64,000 nucleotides of DNA, taken from the NCBI RefSeq assembly GCF_001613165.1, contig NZ_BDBV01000021.1, positions 124,001 through 188,000 on the forward strand, in the 5' to 3' direction. The notes beneath the pieces were generated by a model. That model searched no databases. It had not been told where the DNA came from and was given only the letters and a program-made list of their open reading frames with translations. Positions within the stretch are counted from its first letter, which is position 1, and each line of letters starts with the position of its first letter. The translations under genes were made by a program, and so were the position numbers. Shown one piece after another: positions 1 to 7,904 of this stretch. Source of the stretch: Nocardia mexicana NBRC 108244 (lineage in GTDB: Bacteria > Actinomycetota > Actinomycetes > Mycobacteriales > Mycobacteriaceae).

Positions 1-181
1 GCAGGAGCGGCCCACCGAGTTGAGTGGCCCGTTTGACCATCAGGTCGGCTTGCCGTTCGGTGATCCTGATCGATTCCTCGCAGGTGACAGATCGTTTTGG
101 AGCCAAGCCGCGGAGCGAGGTGATGACGCCTCGACGGTGGTTAGGGGGACCGGGCCTGGTGAGTTTATATAAAAGCTGCAT
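1..181 (-). CDS. N-terminal part of an ImmA/IrrE-like protein (runs off window)
   Basis: Reading on the minus strand, an ATG at 181 follows a strong AGGAGG ribosome site (about 190-195) and stays open to base 1. About 60 residues are visible, with a stretch reading RITERQADLMVKRA that resembles the start of actinobacterial ImmA/IrrE metallopeptidases paired with XRE regulators. It lies just downstream of the XRE gene, the usual place for such a protease that cleaves the repressor. The HExxH motif would lie outside the window, so the family call is inference. A different frame over 40-315 is also open but has no comparable start. Confidence 0.4.
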   Translation of the reverse strand, partial: MQLLYKLTRPGPPNHRRGVITSLRGLAPKRSVTCEESIRITERQADLMVKRATQLGGPLL

Positions 182-209
182 TGTTTCTTTTCCCTCCTGT
201 TCGTTAGTG

Positions 210-656
210 TTAGGTGCTCGATATGGTGTTCCTTTCTTCTCCACGAGATGATCGTTTGGGGGATGCGGGTCGTTTGTTTGGGCTTTTTGTAGGGTCGCTC
301 GGTTCGGGGCGGCAAGTGATGCCGATTTGCGTCAGGAAGCCCTCAACCTCTTCGGCGGCACCTTCAGTCAGGTCGTACTTCGCCTTGAGATAGGTTTTCA
401 GGTTGGGGAGTTCACCTCTTGGGACCACGCCTGCCTCGATCAAGAGGTCGAGCACTGGAATATCGAGTGCGGCGGCGATGGCTGCTAAGGTGCGCGGTGA
501 CGGGTTGGTGTGTTCCCCATTCTCGATCCTCGTGATGGCCGACGCCGGTAATCCGGCGCGATTGGCAATGGCTTGCCCGCCAATGCCGCGCGTTTCTCGC
601 CACTCTTTAAGGAATATGCCGAGCTTGCTGGGTTTAATGTCCGATCGTCTAGCCAT
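210..656 (-). CDS. XRE-family transcriptional regulator
   Basis: 148-residue protein with an N-terminal Cro/C1-type helix-turn-helix (roughly residues 10-65: IANRAGLPASAITRIENGEHTNPSPRTL) followed by an acidic region and a basic Ser/Pro-rich tail. It starts at ATG 656 behind GGGAGAA. The promoter region holds two palindromes (686-704 and 722-735), and the second is repeated upstream of the transfer operon near 5.65 kb. The protein is therefore a candidate autorepressor that also controls the transfer genes. The gene downstream looks like an ImmA-type antirepressor protease, a pairing known from ICEBs1. That role is inferred, not shown. Confidence 0.85.
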   Translation of the reverse strand: MARRSDIKPSKLGIFLKEWRETRGIGGQAIANRAGLPASAITRIENGEHTNPSPRTLAAIAAALDIPVLDLLIEAGVVPRGELPNLKTYLKAKYDLTEGAAEEVEGFLTQIGITCRPEPSDPTKSPNKRPASPKRSSRGEERNTISST

Positions 657-685
657 AGCGTAGTTCTCCCGTTTATTAACTTTTC

Positions 686-704
686 GTTTACTACTTTAGT
701 AAAC
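686..704. promoter_or_regulatory. 19-bp inverted repeat, likely operator of the XRE gene
   Basis: GTTTACTA-N3-TAGTAAAC, perfect 8-bp arms with a CTT spacer, 30 bp upstream of the XRE start at 656. The AT-rich symmetry and position fit a dimeric repressor site. I saw no second copy elsewhere in the window. Confidence 0.55.
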
Positions 705-721
705 CGACCATAACTCCTTTC

Positions 722-735
722 TTGCGAATTCGCAA
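722..735. promoter_or_regulatory. TTGCGAATTCGCAA palindrome (site 1)
   Basis: A perfect 14-bp palindrome 66 bp upstream of the XRE gene. The same sequence occurs at 5668-5681 and with one mismatch at 5631-5644, both upstream of the transfer operon, which points to one regulator acting at both promoters. Confidence 0.55.
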
Positions 736-737
736 TT

Positions 738-953
738 ACTTTCTCCCTTTTTACAACACTTTCTTTTCTGGCTTTTAATTTCGGCGGTTATTTGTATCCC
801 TGATCTCGGTGGGCTCGAAGTCCGGCAGGAGGGCCAGGCAAACGGTGGTGGCCGCTTACCACGGCCCTGCCTGCCGAAGCTCCGATATCCCACGGCGGCT
901 GAACCCTCTCAGCGCAGCCCGTGCCTATTGAGGCGGCGAACTGCTATCGGGGA
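738..953. other. Intergenic stretch between the RHH gene and the XRE promoter
   Basis: No convincing gene. The left part is AT-rich and belongs to the XRE promoter. The right part (about 826-880) contains short complementary runs (GGCAGG...TGCCTGCC) that could form a weak hairpin 3' of the ribbon-helix-helix gene. Confidence 0.35.
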
Positions 954-1316
954 TCAGCCCTTGTCCGACGGATCGCTACTGCGCCGCGTTCGCTTCTGGG
1001 GAGAAGCCGGCGGTTCCGCGCTGCTGTCTGCTTCGGCACCCGGGGTAGGTGTCGCTGCGGGACGGTTGCGCAGCCGGTTGATGGCGTCACGTCGGATTGC
1101 CGCCTCGCGCTCGATCTCGGCTATGGCCTCTTCAGCGCGCTCCGCAAGGTCGGTTTCTTCCCTGGCGCGCTCAATGTGCTTGAGCACCGCTTGCAAATGT
1201 TCATCTGCCAGCGTGTTGCCACGGAGCTGAGCTATCAAGCTCAGTTCCGCATGGATGTCGGGGTCTACCCGAATAGCCATGGTCTTGCGGATGGAGTCGT
1301 TGTCCGGTTGGGACAT
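954..1316 (-). CDS. Ribbon-helix-helix-like small protein
   Basis: 120 residues, start ATG 1316 behind GAGGAGG. Residues about 10-50 (KTMAIRVDPDIHAELSLIAQ) look like a CopG/Arc-type ribbon-helix-helix fold. A charged coiled-coil segment follows (about 48-80), then a Pro/Ala/Ser-rich basic tail. Proteins of this shape in conjugative elements are often accessory DNA-binding factors of the relaxosome or copy-control regulators, and its place at the end of the transfer operon fits. The exact role cannot be read from sequence. Confidence 0.6.
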   Translation of the reverse strand: MSQPDNDSIRKTMAIRVDPDIHAELSLIAQLRGNTLADEHLQAVLKHIERAREETDLAERAEEAIAEIEREAAIRRDAINRLRNRPAATPTPGAEADSSAEPPASPQKRTRRSSDPSDKG

Positions 1317-1450
1317 GGCGGTCTACCTCCTCGGTAGGGACGCGACTGGTGAGTGCCGGATGGCGCTCAGATGACCAGCCGCGGACTACCGAGGAGGGAC
1401 TCCAAGGCCGTGAACTTAAGGCCCGGCCCGAACAGTGATGCGTGCCATCG

Positions 1451-2023
1451 TCATGCTGCCCCGCCTGCTCTGAATTTGTGGTCCGAGGGCACCGGGTAGC
1501 CGGGAATTGTGATGTCGGAGTCGATTTCGTTGCCCCAGGCATCCCAGCCCGGCTGTGGCCGTCGTGCGAACAGCTCCAAATACGGTCCGCTGCTTACCCT
1601 CTCAATAATGGCGAACTGTTCTTCGGGCTTGTGACTGTGGTCCTGCAAGGGCGCGAACATCCACGTCGGTTGGGAGCGGTAGTTGACCGGGGCGCGCCCC
1701 CGGGTGCCAAACAGCAACTGCTCGGTGGCATTTCGGAGGTACTGCCCGAGCTGGATGCGGGGCTTGATCCACGTCAAGATGGAGCGCGGCGTGAAGGCCC
1801 AGGCTTCCATCACGTCGTAGCCGTCCCGCAGCGTGGCATTGGTGCACCAAAGCCACAGGTGCGCATTGTCTTCGGCGAGATCCGCCACCGGCAACGCTTT
1901 GATTCGGTCGAGCGACATCAGCGGATAGTGTTGGTTGGCACCGAGTTTGCCGACTTGGTACTTGTCCCATGGCGGATCGGCGAGGATGGTTCGGTAGCGA
2001 CGAGTGGTGATGGGTGGGGTCAT
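1451..2023 (-). CDS. MT-A70-family adenine-N6 DNA methyltransferase
   Basis: Starts at ATG 2023 behind AAAGGGGGCGG, giving 190 residues. The AdoMet catalytic motif DPPW sits near residue 16 (TILADPPWDKY), followed by HLWLWCTNA and the family's WIKP segment. The ATG overlaps the stop of the upstream replication-relaxation gene (ATGA), so the two are translationally coupled. MT-A70 enzymes on mobile elements usually methylate adenine in DNA, often to escape host restriction or mark the element. No restriction enzyme gene lies next to it, so it looks like an orphan methylase. Confidence 0.85.
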   Translation of the reverse strand: MTPPITTRRYRTILADPPWDKYQVGKLGANQHYPLMSLDRIKALPVADLAEDNAHLWLWCTNATLRDGYDVMEAWAFTPRSILTWIKPRIQLGQYLRNATEQLLFGTRGRAPVNYRSQPTWMFAPLQDHSHKPEEQFAIIERVSSGPYLELFARRPQPGWDAWGNEIDSDITIPGYPVPSDHKFRAGGAA

Positions 2024-3027
2024 AGACCGCCCCCTTTCTGGACGAGGTGAATAAAGCTGTCCGAGTGGACAATTCGGAATAGCTCGGGGTCGAGCTGCGG
2101 GTCTTTCTGGATGGCCGTGTTCAGCTGCTCGCGGCGGCGCTGGAGGGCAGCTGGGTCTTTGTGGGCCAGGCTCCACACCACAAGGGGAAAGCCGTCGCCG
2201 TCGTCATCCTGTTCGGCTCCACTCCGCCAATATGCTTGGTAGTCATGGCATTTGCGGAGCAGGGTCGGAATGCTCTCGGTGCCCAGGTCTACCTCTACAA
2301 ACCACCCGTCCACGTAGGCGCTGCCGGGCTCAGCGGTGGTTTCGATGGAGAGGTCCGGCTTCAGCATCACCAAACTGCTCAGTCGGAGATACCGTCGCCA
2401 GGAAGCTGGTTCGACCTCGCAGTGCACAAGTTCGAGCGCACCGCGGCGGTCGGTTTCCACGAGAGCGGTATGGACGTCGGCAACGGCCAGCCGATGCTCT
2501 AGATACCGGGCAGTGGGCTCGTGCCACTGGTAGCGCTGTTTTCGGCCGCTGTCGGCCCGTAGCAGCCGATCGCCCACGGCATCGACGTAGTACACCAGTT
2601 CCGGCCGCCCCCGGTGCCGTCCGCGCCGGTAATGGGCTACCCCAAGTACCCGCAGCGCACGTAGCTTGCGGAGCGCCCGCTGCCCGATGGCCAGACCGCT
2701 CACCGGCGATAGCTCACCAAAGTGCAGCCTTTGAATCTGCCGGGCCGTGAGCACCCGATGCATCCACACCGACTGCAGCACGGCGAGGTCGCGATCTGTC
2801 AGCTGAACTCTGACGGCGTCGAGGTCGCGAGTCAGAGCGTGCCGGACGGGCGGCCTGGCTGGAGGTGTGGTGCCCGTGAGGGCACCATCATTCGGTACCC
2901 GGTGGAGCAGAGAATGGCCTTTGGCCAGGGATGATGAGACTGAGCGAGTGAACAATTGATGATCATCTTTATGATCACGGCCCTCGGCCCGACCTCCCGC
3001 CCCAGGTCCCTCGGTTCGGCCCCTCAC
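2020..3027 (-). CDS. Replication-relaxation family protein
   Basis: 335 residues from GTG 3027, which overlaps the stop of the ATPase gene (GTGA). A winged-helix region (about 75-150: LTARQIQRLHF, then RALRKLRALRVLGVAHYRRGR) is followed by a C-terminal part with WFVEVDLGTESIPTLLRKCHDYQAYW, typical of the Replic_Relax family (PF13814). These proteins occur next to TraG-like ATPases on actinobacterial plasmids and integrative elements and are thought to help plasmid replication or relaxation of DNA; the mechanism is not settled. The Glu-rich EVDLGTE core resembles a nuclease-like fold, which is speculation. Confidence 0.85.
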   Translation of the reverse strand: MRGRTEGPGAGGRAEGRDHKDDHQLFTRSVSSSLAKGHSLLHRVPNDGALTGTTPPARPPVRHALTRDLDAVRVQLTDRDLAVLQSVWMHRVLTARQIQRLHFGELSPVSGLAIGQRALRKLRALRVLGVAHYRRGRHRGRPELVYYVDAVGDRLLRADSGRKQRYQWHEPTARYLEHRLAVADVHTALVETDRRGALELVHCEVEPASWRRYLRLSSLVMLKPDLSIETTAEPGSAYVDGWFVEVDLGTESIPTLLRKCHDYQAYWRSGAEQDDDGDGFPLVVWSLAHKDPAALQRRREQLNTAIQKDPQLDPELFRIVHSDSFIHLVQKGGGL

Positions 3028-5291
3028 GGCTGCCTCCGGCGCTGATGCCGCCGACCATGCACACCTGGGTGCCCTGTCTGGCGCTCCTTGGCTCTGGCCG
3101 TCGCTTCAAGCAGCTCCATGAACTCCGCTTCGACTTCGGCCCGTGGCCGTCCGTACCGTGCCCGACTGCGGGCGCGGATGTCGTCAGGGTCACTCAGTTT
3201 TGTGCTGTCGCCGGATTCTTCGATCGGTGGCAGTGTGATCCCGGAGGTCCACGGTTGTACGGAGTTCTGTCGCATCAGTTGGACAAGCACGTGATGCGCC
3301 GGTAGCGACGTGAAATCCTCTGGCGTGAGTACTGTTTGGCCAGCGGCCATGGCTTTGGCATCGTCCACGCCCAGGTTGAAACATACTTTGTTCCTGGCAT
3401 TGTTTTGGAAGGCTTTGAGCATGGTGGGCGGCAGCTGTGTGCCGTATTGATGGGCCAAATGGAAACCGGCTTTGAGGCTGCGAGCCGTGGCGAGCGCATC
3501 ATCCAATTTAACAGGTAGGTTGAGAAACATTTCCACTTCATCGACATAGACCATCAGCGGACGCAGTTGATGCGCCGGGGTGTTCGCCCGCTCCTGAATG
3601 GCATTCCAAAGTTCGGACATCAGGACGGCGGCCATGAGTTGGGCACGTTCCGGCCCGAGTATCCCCGGTTGCAGCGGTATCATCAGCGATTTGCCTTCCG
3701 CTAGTACCTGCCGGATGTTAAAGCGTGGATGTCGTTGCGCCAGTACGCCTCTCATGTACCGATCCAAGAACGGACGGACTTTGTTGCTGAGCGGCGCAAT
3801 GTGGTTCATAACGCCTTCCGGGCTCAACTTCTCAAACCAGTCCATCCAGAAATTGCGCGAGGCGACCGGGTCACGTTCAATCGCTCGTTTCACCAGTGGT
3901 CGCCGAAACGTAGGGTTGGTCAGAATCATGGGAAGCATAATCAGGCTGGGATTCTCGGCGAGCGCAATGGCTTTCAGCGATTCCCGCAAGATATCCCCAC
4001 TCCGATACCCCAAGGCGTTGCCGTAGAGCGTATGGAAGATGTGGTAAAGTTGGTCGGCAACGATCTCCGGCGGTGTACCGCTGGGGTTATCCGGTGTTTG
4101 TAGCCGATCCAGCACGTTGATGCCGACCGGGAAGTCGTCCAGTGGATCGAGCACGACAATGTTGTCTTTTTGGCTATCTGGCACACATCGCAGTGCGCTC
4201 TCCACCAAGTCTTTTGGCTCAATGCATGCGACCGGTCGTCCAGCTTCCCAATCCTGCCGGATGAGGGACCGGATGAATTCGGTCTTGCCCACACCGGTCC
4301 TCCCGATAATCCAAGTATGTTGGCACGCATCAGTGGTGTCGTAAGCGATGAGTCGATCGGCGCCAGGAGCATTGGCCTGCGCCACGATTCGTTCACCGGT
4401 CGACAGCGCAGGCGTCGGCCGGAGCTTGCGCGGATGCAGCGAGCCTTGCCCTGGGAAGATTTCCTCGCGGTCGGAGACAGGCCACGCGGTAAGCCATAGT
4501 GCTTCACTTGCGGCCAGATGGCGACCACGTGCCACCAACGGCCACAGTGCCCAGGAGGAGCGGGAGCGCGGTGTGTTGATTCGTCTGGGATCGTCGGCGC
4601 GCAGCTCCAGGTGAACGCCGACCGCGTTGACGGTGCCGAGTGCTGAGGCGAGGCTCAGCAGCAGGATTCGGCGGCGGTCGCTGGTAGCGGCATCGGCCCC
4701 GATGCGCACCGTGACCTCAAAGCCATGCTGGCCGAGTTTCTTGCCGAGCGCCTGCTTCACCTCGGTGCGGGTTTCGGGCTGGATACCTTCCAGCACTTTG
4801 GACAGGACGGATTGCTGCTGATGTGGCAGCTCTACGGGGAGAGCCTGTGGTCGGCGGCGGGCACCCAGCTCCAGCTGCAAAACCAGCTGTTCCGAACCGG
4901 ATACCGCCATGAGGGCAAGCAGAATCGATCGCGTGGAGGCCACTGCATCCTCCGGCTCTATATACCCCACCCGCGATGATGGCTGTACCCGCCGAGCTAT
5001 GGACACCGGGCCGCGGTCGCCTGGTTGCTGGCTGACCTGGCTGCCGGGCACCAGGTGCTCGATGGTGCGCTGAACAGTCTTGGCGTAGCGGAGTTGGCTG
5101 CCGATTAGGTAGTCCACGCCTTTGGTGGATGAGCGGGCTTCCAGGATGAGCTGTGGCGCATGGGCTTCCGAGGCCCATTGCCGTAGCACGCCCAGAGCGA
5201 TGGCTTCGGGAAACGGCCGAGGAAACCAAATCTGTTGCCAGACTACGGAATCCGGGCCAAGCGGTAGTTCGAGCTGATCGTTACGCACCAT
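3024..5291 (-). CDS. TraG/VirD4-like conjugative coupling ATPase
   Basis: 755 residues from ATG 5291 with GGAGGG upstream; it overlaps the end of the 90-aa gene by 11 bp. Walker A is IIGRTGVGKTEF, in the middle of the protein, and Walker B is LMVYVDEVEMF, about 240 residues later, followed by a conserved HLAHQYGTQLP segment as in type IV coupling proteins (the TraM-recognition region). The N-terminal ~350 residues are variable and lack clear membrane helices, so the protein may be soluble or tethered by one of the small membrane proteins encoded upstream. Inferred role: pumping element DNA during conjugation. No relaxase gene is visible in the window. Confidence 0.85.
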   Translation of the reverse strand: MVRNDQLELPLGPDSVVWQQIWFPRPFPEAIALGVLRQWASEAHAPQLILEARSSTKGVDYLIGSQLRYAKTVQRTIEHLVPGSQVSQQPGDRGPVSIARRVQPSSRVGYIEPEDAVASTRSILLALMAVSGSEQLVLQLELGARRRPQALPVELPHQQQSVLSKVLEGIQPETRTEVKQALGKKLGQHGFEVTVRIGADAATSDRRRILLLSLASALGTVNAVGVHLELRADDPRRINTPRSRSSWALWPLVARGRHLAASEALWLTAWPVSDREEIFPGQGSLHPRKLRPTPALSTGERIVAQANAPGADRLIAYDTTDACQHTWIIGRTGVGKTEFIRSLIRQDWEAGRPVACIEPKDLVESALRCVPDSQKDNIVVLDPLDDFPVGINVLDRLQTPDNPSGTPPEIVADQLYHIFHTLYGNALGYRSGDILRESLKAIALAENPSLIMLPMILTNPTFRRPLVKRAIERDPVASRNFWMDWFEKLSPEGVMNHIAPLSNKVRPFLDRYMRGVLAQRHPRFNIRQVLAEGKSLMIPLQPGILGPERAQLMAAVLMSELWNAIQERANTPAHQLRPLMVYVDEVEMFLNLPVKLDDALATARSLKAGFHLAHQYGTQLPPTMLKAFQNNARNKVCFNLGVDDAKAMAAGQTVLTPEDFTSLPAHHVLVQLMRQNSVQPWTSGITLPPIEESGDSTKLSDPDDIRARSRARYGRPRAEVEAEFMELLEATARAKERQTGHPGVHGRRHQRRRQP

Positions 5292-5553
5292 AGGCGCCCT
5301 CCGTTGATGCCGCTTCGTCCCTGGTGGGCGGCGGAGTGTCGGGCGGGACGACGGCGATTGTGGTGGCCTCGGCGACTTCAGCACGGGCGTCGGCCGCGTT
5401 CGCTTTGGCCCGCGCAAATCCGAGTGCCGCTTTAGCCATTCGTTCAAAGTCGTATTGCTCCTTGCGGATGCTTTCGACGGTGACGCGGTAGCCGGGCTTG
5501 GAGTCGCGCCCCTGTGCGCTCCGTCGATAATTAGTTCTTCCGTGTTTTGACAT
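5281..5553 (-). CDS. Small charged protein at head of the transfer operon
   Basis: 90 residues, ATG 5553 behind GGGAGGG. The N-terminus is basic (SKHGRTNYRRSAQGRDSKPGYR), the middle is Ala-rich and helical, and the C-terminus is Pro/Thr-rich. No known family recognised. It is first in the operon with the coupling ATPase, Replic_Relax and MT-A70 genes, directly behind the two palindromes at 5631 and 5668. A DNA-binding or relaxosome accessory role is possible. Confidence 0.6.
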   Translation of the reverse strand: MSKHGRTNYRRSAQGRDSKPGYRVTVESIRKEQYDFERMAKAALGFARAKANAADARAEVAEATTIAVVPPDTPPPTRDEAASTEGAYGA

Positions 5554-5630
5554 ACTTAGGCCCTCCCTTGTATAGCGTCTTAGTTGATACTTTTGATGTA
5601 AATGGCACAGCGCTACGGCGTGTGCACTAG

Positions 5631-5644
5631 TTGCGAATACGCAA
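5631..5644. promoter_or_regulatory. TTGCGAATACGCAA near-palindrome (site 2)
   Basis: One base different from the 14-bp palindrome at 722 and 5668. It lies 78 bp upstream of the 5553 start. Its centre is 37 bp from that of site 3, which would put two dimers about 3.5 helical turns apart. Confidence 0.5.
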
Positions 5645-5665
5645 CTTCCCCTGCGTTCTACTATG

Positions 5666-5683
5666 AATTGCGAATTCGCAATT
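5666..5683. promoter_or_regulatory. AATTGCGAATTCGCAATT palindrome (site 3)
   Basis: Perfect 18-bp palindrome that contains the same 14-bp core as site 1 at 722-735. It sits upstream of the transfer operon. Together with site 2 it forms a double operator. Confidence 0.55.
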
Positions 5684-5764
5684 GGTCAATCCAGTTTGTG
5701 TATTCCACAACACCCGAAGCGCCCCACTGTTCTACCGGTGGATACGCGAATAAGCGCACTGGAT

Positions 5765-5962
5765 TTACCATCGCTCGCGCCATGTTTTATATACAACAAC
5801 CCCGACCCAACACAGCACGCCGGTCCCGATAACGAACACCAGGAACGGCAAGATGGCCTGCACGACCTTCACGGCGCAGTACAGCGCTATAGCGGCCCCG
5901 AGAAGCGTCAGGCAGATGCTCATCAGGCGATCGATCAGGCCCTGTGGTTCATGGCCGCTCAT
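5765..5962 (-). CDS. Small two-helix membrane protein
   Basis: 65 residues from ATG 5962, which overlaps the stop of the upstream 87-aa gene (ATGA). Two hydrophobic helices (about residues 13-33 and 36-56, including LPFLVFVIGTGVLCWVGVVVY) and a short basic tail. Small membrane proteins like this are common parts of actinobacterial transfer operons. No specific family recognised. Confidence 0.6.
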   Translation of the reverse strand: MSGHEPQGLIDRLMSICLTLLGAAIALYCAVKVVQAILPFLVFVIGTGVLCWVGVVVYKTWRERW

Positions 5963-6222
5963 CGTGGCCACCGCCGTACCCAGGCCACCAGTTCTCCGCT
6001 CATGATGTTGGTCAGTTCCCACATTTTGGCGGCAGAGCGGGGTGTCATGTCTTCGTGGATTTCGGTGGCGACGACGATGTCACGCAGCGCGGTGGTGAGC
6101 TTCTTGACAGCTGAATTCGCTAGATGGCGGGTGATGACGGCATCGTCTCCCTTCGGGATGCCGCTTTCACGCTCCCAGGGCCATGGATGCGGCTGCTTTT
6201 GGTTGCTCGGTTCACTAGGCAT
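5959..6222 (-). CDS. Hypothetical 87-aa protein
   Basis: Starts at ATG 6222 with AGGAGG upstream. A Pro/Trp-rich N-terminus (QPHPWPWERE) is followed by a helical segment (VKKLTTALRDIVVATEIHED). It is translationally coupled to the membrane protein downstream. No family recognised. Confidence 0.6.
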   Translation of the reverse strand: MPSEPSNQKQPHPWPWERESGIPKGDDAVITRHLANSAVKKLTTALRDIVVATEIHEDMTPRSAAKMWELTNIMSGELVAWVRRWPR

Positions 6223-6365
6223 AGAAACCTCCTTTTGGATTTGATGAGATAGATGACTTATTCGGCTACGGCATCGGCTTCATGATGTAATGGTGAATCC
6301 CCCAGTGCCGCAGACCGGCTTTACGGTGAGAGAAGTGATGGCCGGTGCGGCGTGACTGTGCCGGA

Positions 6366-7793
6366 CTACGCGGCCGAATCGTCCTGTGTCGTCGGTACCT
6401 GGCCGTTGGCCAGGGCGCGCTCAGTACTGCTGGGTACGGGATGAGGCTTGTTCGCTCTCGGGCCCTCGCCGGCCTCGGCGGCATCCGGCAGCACCGCTTC
6501 CCGCGGCACGGCCGTAGCCTCGAGCTGCTGCAGCAACTCGTCCAGGATGCGGGTATCTACGTCAATGCCGGGAGCGAAGACGCCGAACGAATCACTGTCG
6601 GCCGCAAGCAGATCCACGCCCCAGCCGCAGGCTTGGTGGAGTCCCCGTGTGATGGCCCGTAGCTGCTCGGCTCCCACCACTGGCTCGGCCAGCTGGAGGA
6701 TGGTCTGTTGCTTCACCTGCTGGCCTTCGACGATAAGCAGATCAAGTTGGCCGATCAGTTCATCCCGCTGGCGCTGCAACGCCAAGTGCTGCAACCGGAT
6801 TCGCCGGAGTGGCTTGCTGAGGTGCCGCAGTTCGTCGGTCTGCACCGAGCCATCCCGAAACACTGTGATGACCACCATCAGGTTCAAGGTGGCCACCACG
6901 CAGGCGAAGAACAGGCCCAGGATGACCGCTCCCGCCATGCCCACCTCGGCTGCCAAGGATTCTCGCACCACCCGATACCCCATCACCACGCTGGCGCCCA
7001 CCGAAATGGCCGCTGCCGAGCCGATCAGGACCTTATGCACCACGCCCGCTTGCCCTTTCGGCACCTGCGGCTCCGCCTGATCGTCCTTGGCACCGCGCAG
7101 ATCGAATCCGGCCGTATGCAGGCCGAGGGCGATAACGGCGGTACCGAGCAGGTCGAAGATGAGGCTGGTGATGGCTGGCAGGAGACTTTGCCCGGCCGCC
7201 ACCTGATCCCAGGCCACATTGAATATGTCCCCGGAGAACAGCGTCAGGATGGGCAAGTCCACCACCGGGACGCACAGAATCGCTCGCCGGAGCCACGTCG
7301 GCACGAGCCGATGCTTCAGGCTGCCCGCGTCGGCTTCCTTTCGCACCCGAGTAGCGATCGTGTCGTGCCGGTTCGTCGCTTCGGTGGCGGTGAGCAGATC
7401 GGCATGAGTGCCACTGACCGGCTGCTCAGACAGCCGGGCCATGTCGCCCTCCGCGAGGGCAATCTCGCCGCGCAGCTGCTGCGCCTGCTGGATAAGCCCA
7501 CCGAGCCGGGCGGCACCGTCGTTGCGAATCTGTTTGGCAGCAGCGATGCCCTGGCTCAGCAGTTCCGCCTCACCGTAGGTGGGCCGTTCTGGGGAGCGGG
7601 CGTTGCCGATGAGCTCCTGTTCCTGGATCAGCCAACGAACAATCTTCGCCGCGCGACGCCGGTCTTTCCGTCCCGCGACGGCCCGGTGTACTTCAGCGTC
7701 GGATACTTGGCGAGGCGTATAGCTCACGGGCGGTGAGGCTTTCGGGAGCCGTGCCGATGCCCGAGGGGACGATCTTCGTGTTCGGAGGGCCAT
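6366..7793 (-). CDS. Multi-pass membrane protein of the transfer module
   Basis: 475 residues, ATG 7793. A long charged N-terminal helical region with coiled-coil character (about 35-155) leads into about four hydrophobic segments between residues 170 and 320 (AILCVPVVDLPILTLF, LLPAITSLIFDLLGTAVIALG, VLIGSAAAISVGASVVMG, AVILGLFFACVVATLNLMVV). After that comes a cytoplasmic helical and acidic tail. The layout suggests a structural membrane subunit of the transfer apparatus; I could not assign it to a named family. Confidence 0.7.
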   Translation of the reverse strand: MALRTRRSSPRASARLPKASPPVSYTPRQVSDAEVHRAVAGRKDRRRAAKIVRWLIQEQELIGNARSPERPTYGEAELLSQGIAAAKQIRNDGAARLGGLIQQAQQLRGEIALAEGDMARLSEQPVSGTHADLLTATEATNRHDTIATRVRKEADAGSLKHRLVPTWLRRAILCVPVVDLPILTLFSGDIFNVAWDQVAAGQSLLPAITSLIFDLLGTAVIALGLHTAGFDLRGAKDDQAEPQVPKGQAGVVHKVLIGSAAAISVGASVVMGYRVVRESLAAEVGMAGAVILGLFFACVVATLNLMVVITVFRDGSVQTDELRHLSKPLRRIRLQHLALQRQRDELIGQLDLLIVEGQQVKQQTILQLAEPVVGAEQLRAITRGLHQACGWGVDLLAADSDSFGVFAPGIDVDTRILDELLQQLEATAVPREAVLPDAAEAGEGPRANKPHPVPSSTERALANGQVPTTQDDSAA

Positions 7794-7904
7794 GGATACT
7801 CCTTCGGGTTGGGGAGATGGGTATTTGGAGATAGGAATATGAGATGGGAGATGGTGATTGCCGGGAGGAAGGCTTGCCTTGGGAACCGTTAGGGGGAGCG
7901 AGGG

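Noticed and set aside
40..315. Open frame of 91 codons overlapping the XRE gene on the same strand
   Set aside because: It has no ribosome site, overlaps the XRE gene in another frame, and the ATG at 181 with AGGAGG gives a better gene.
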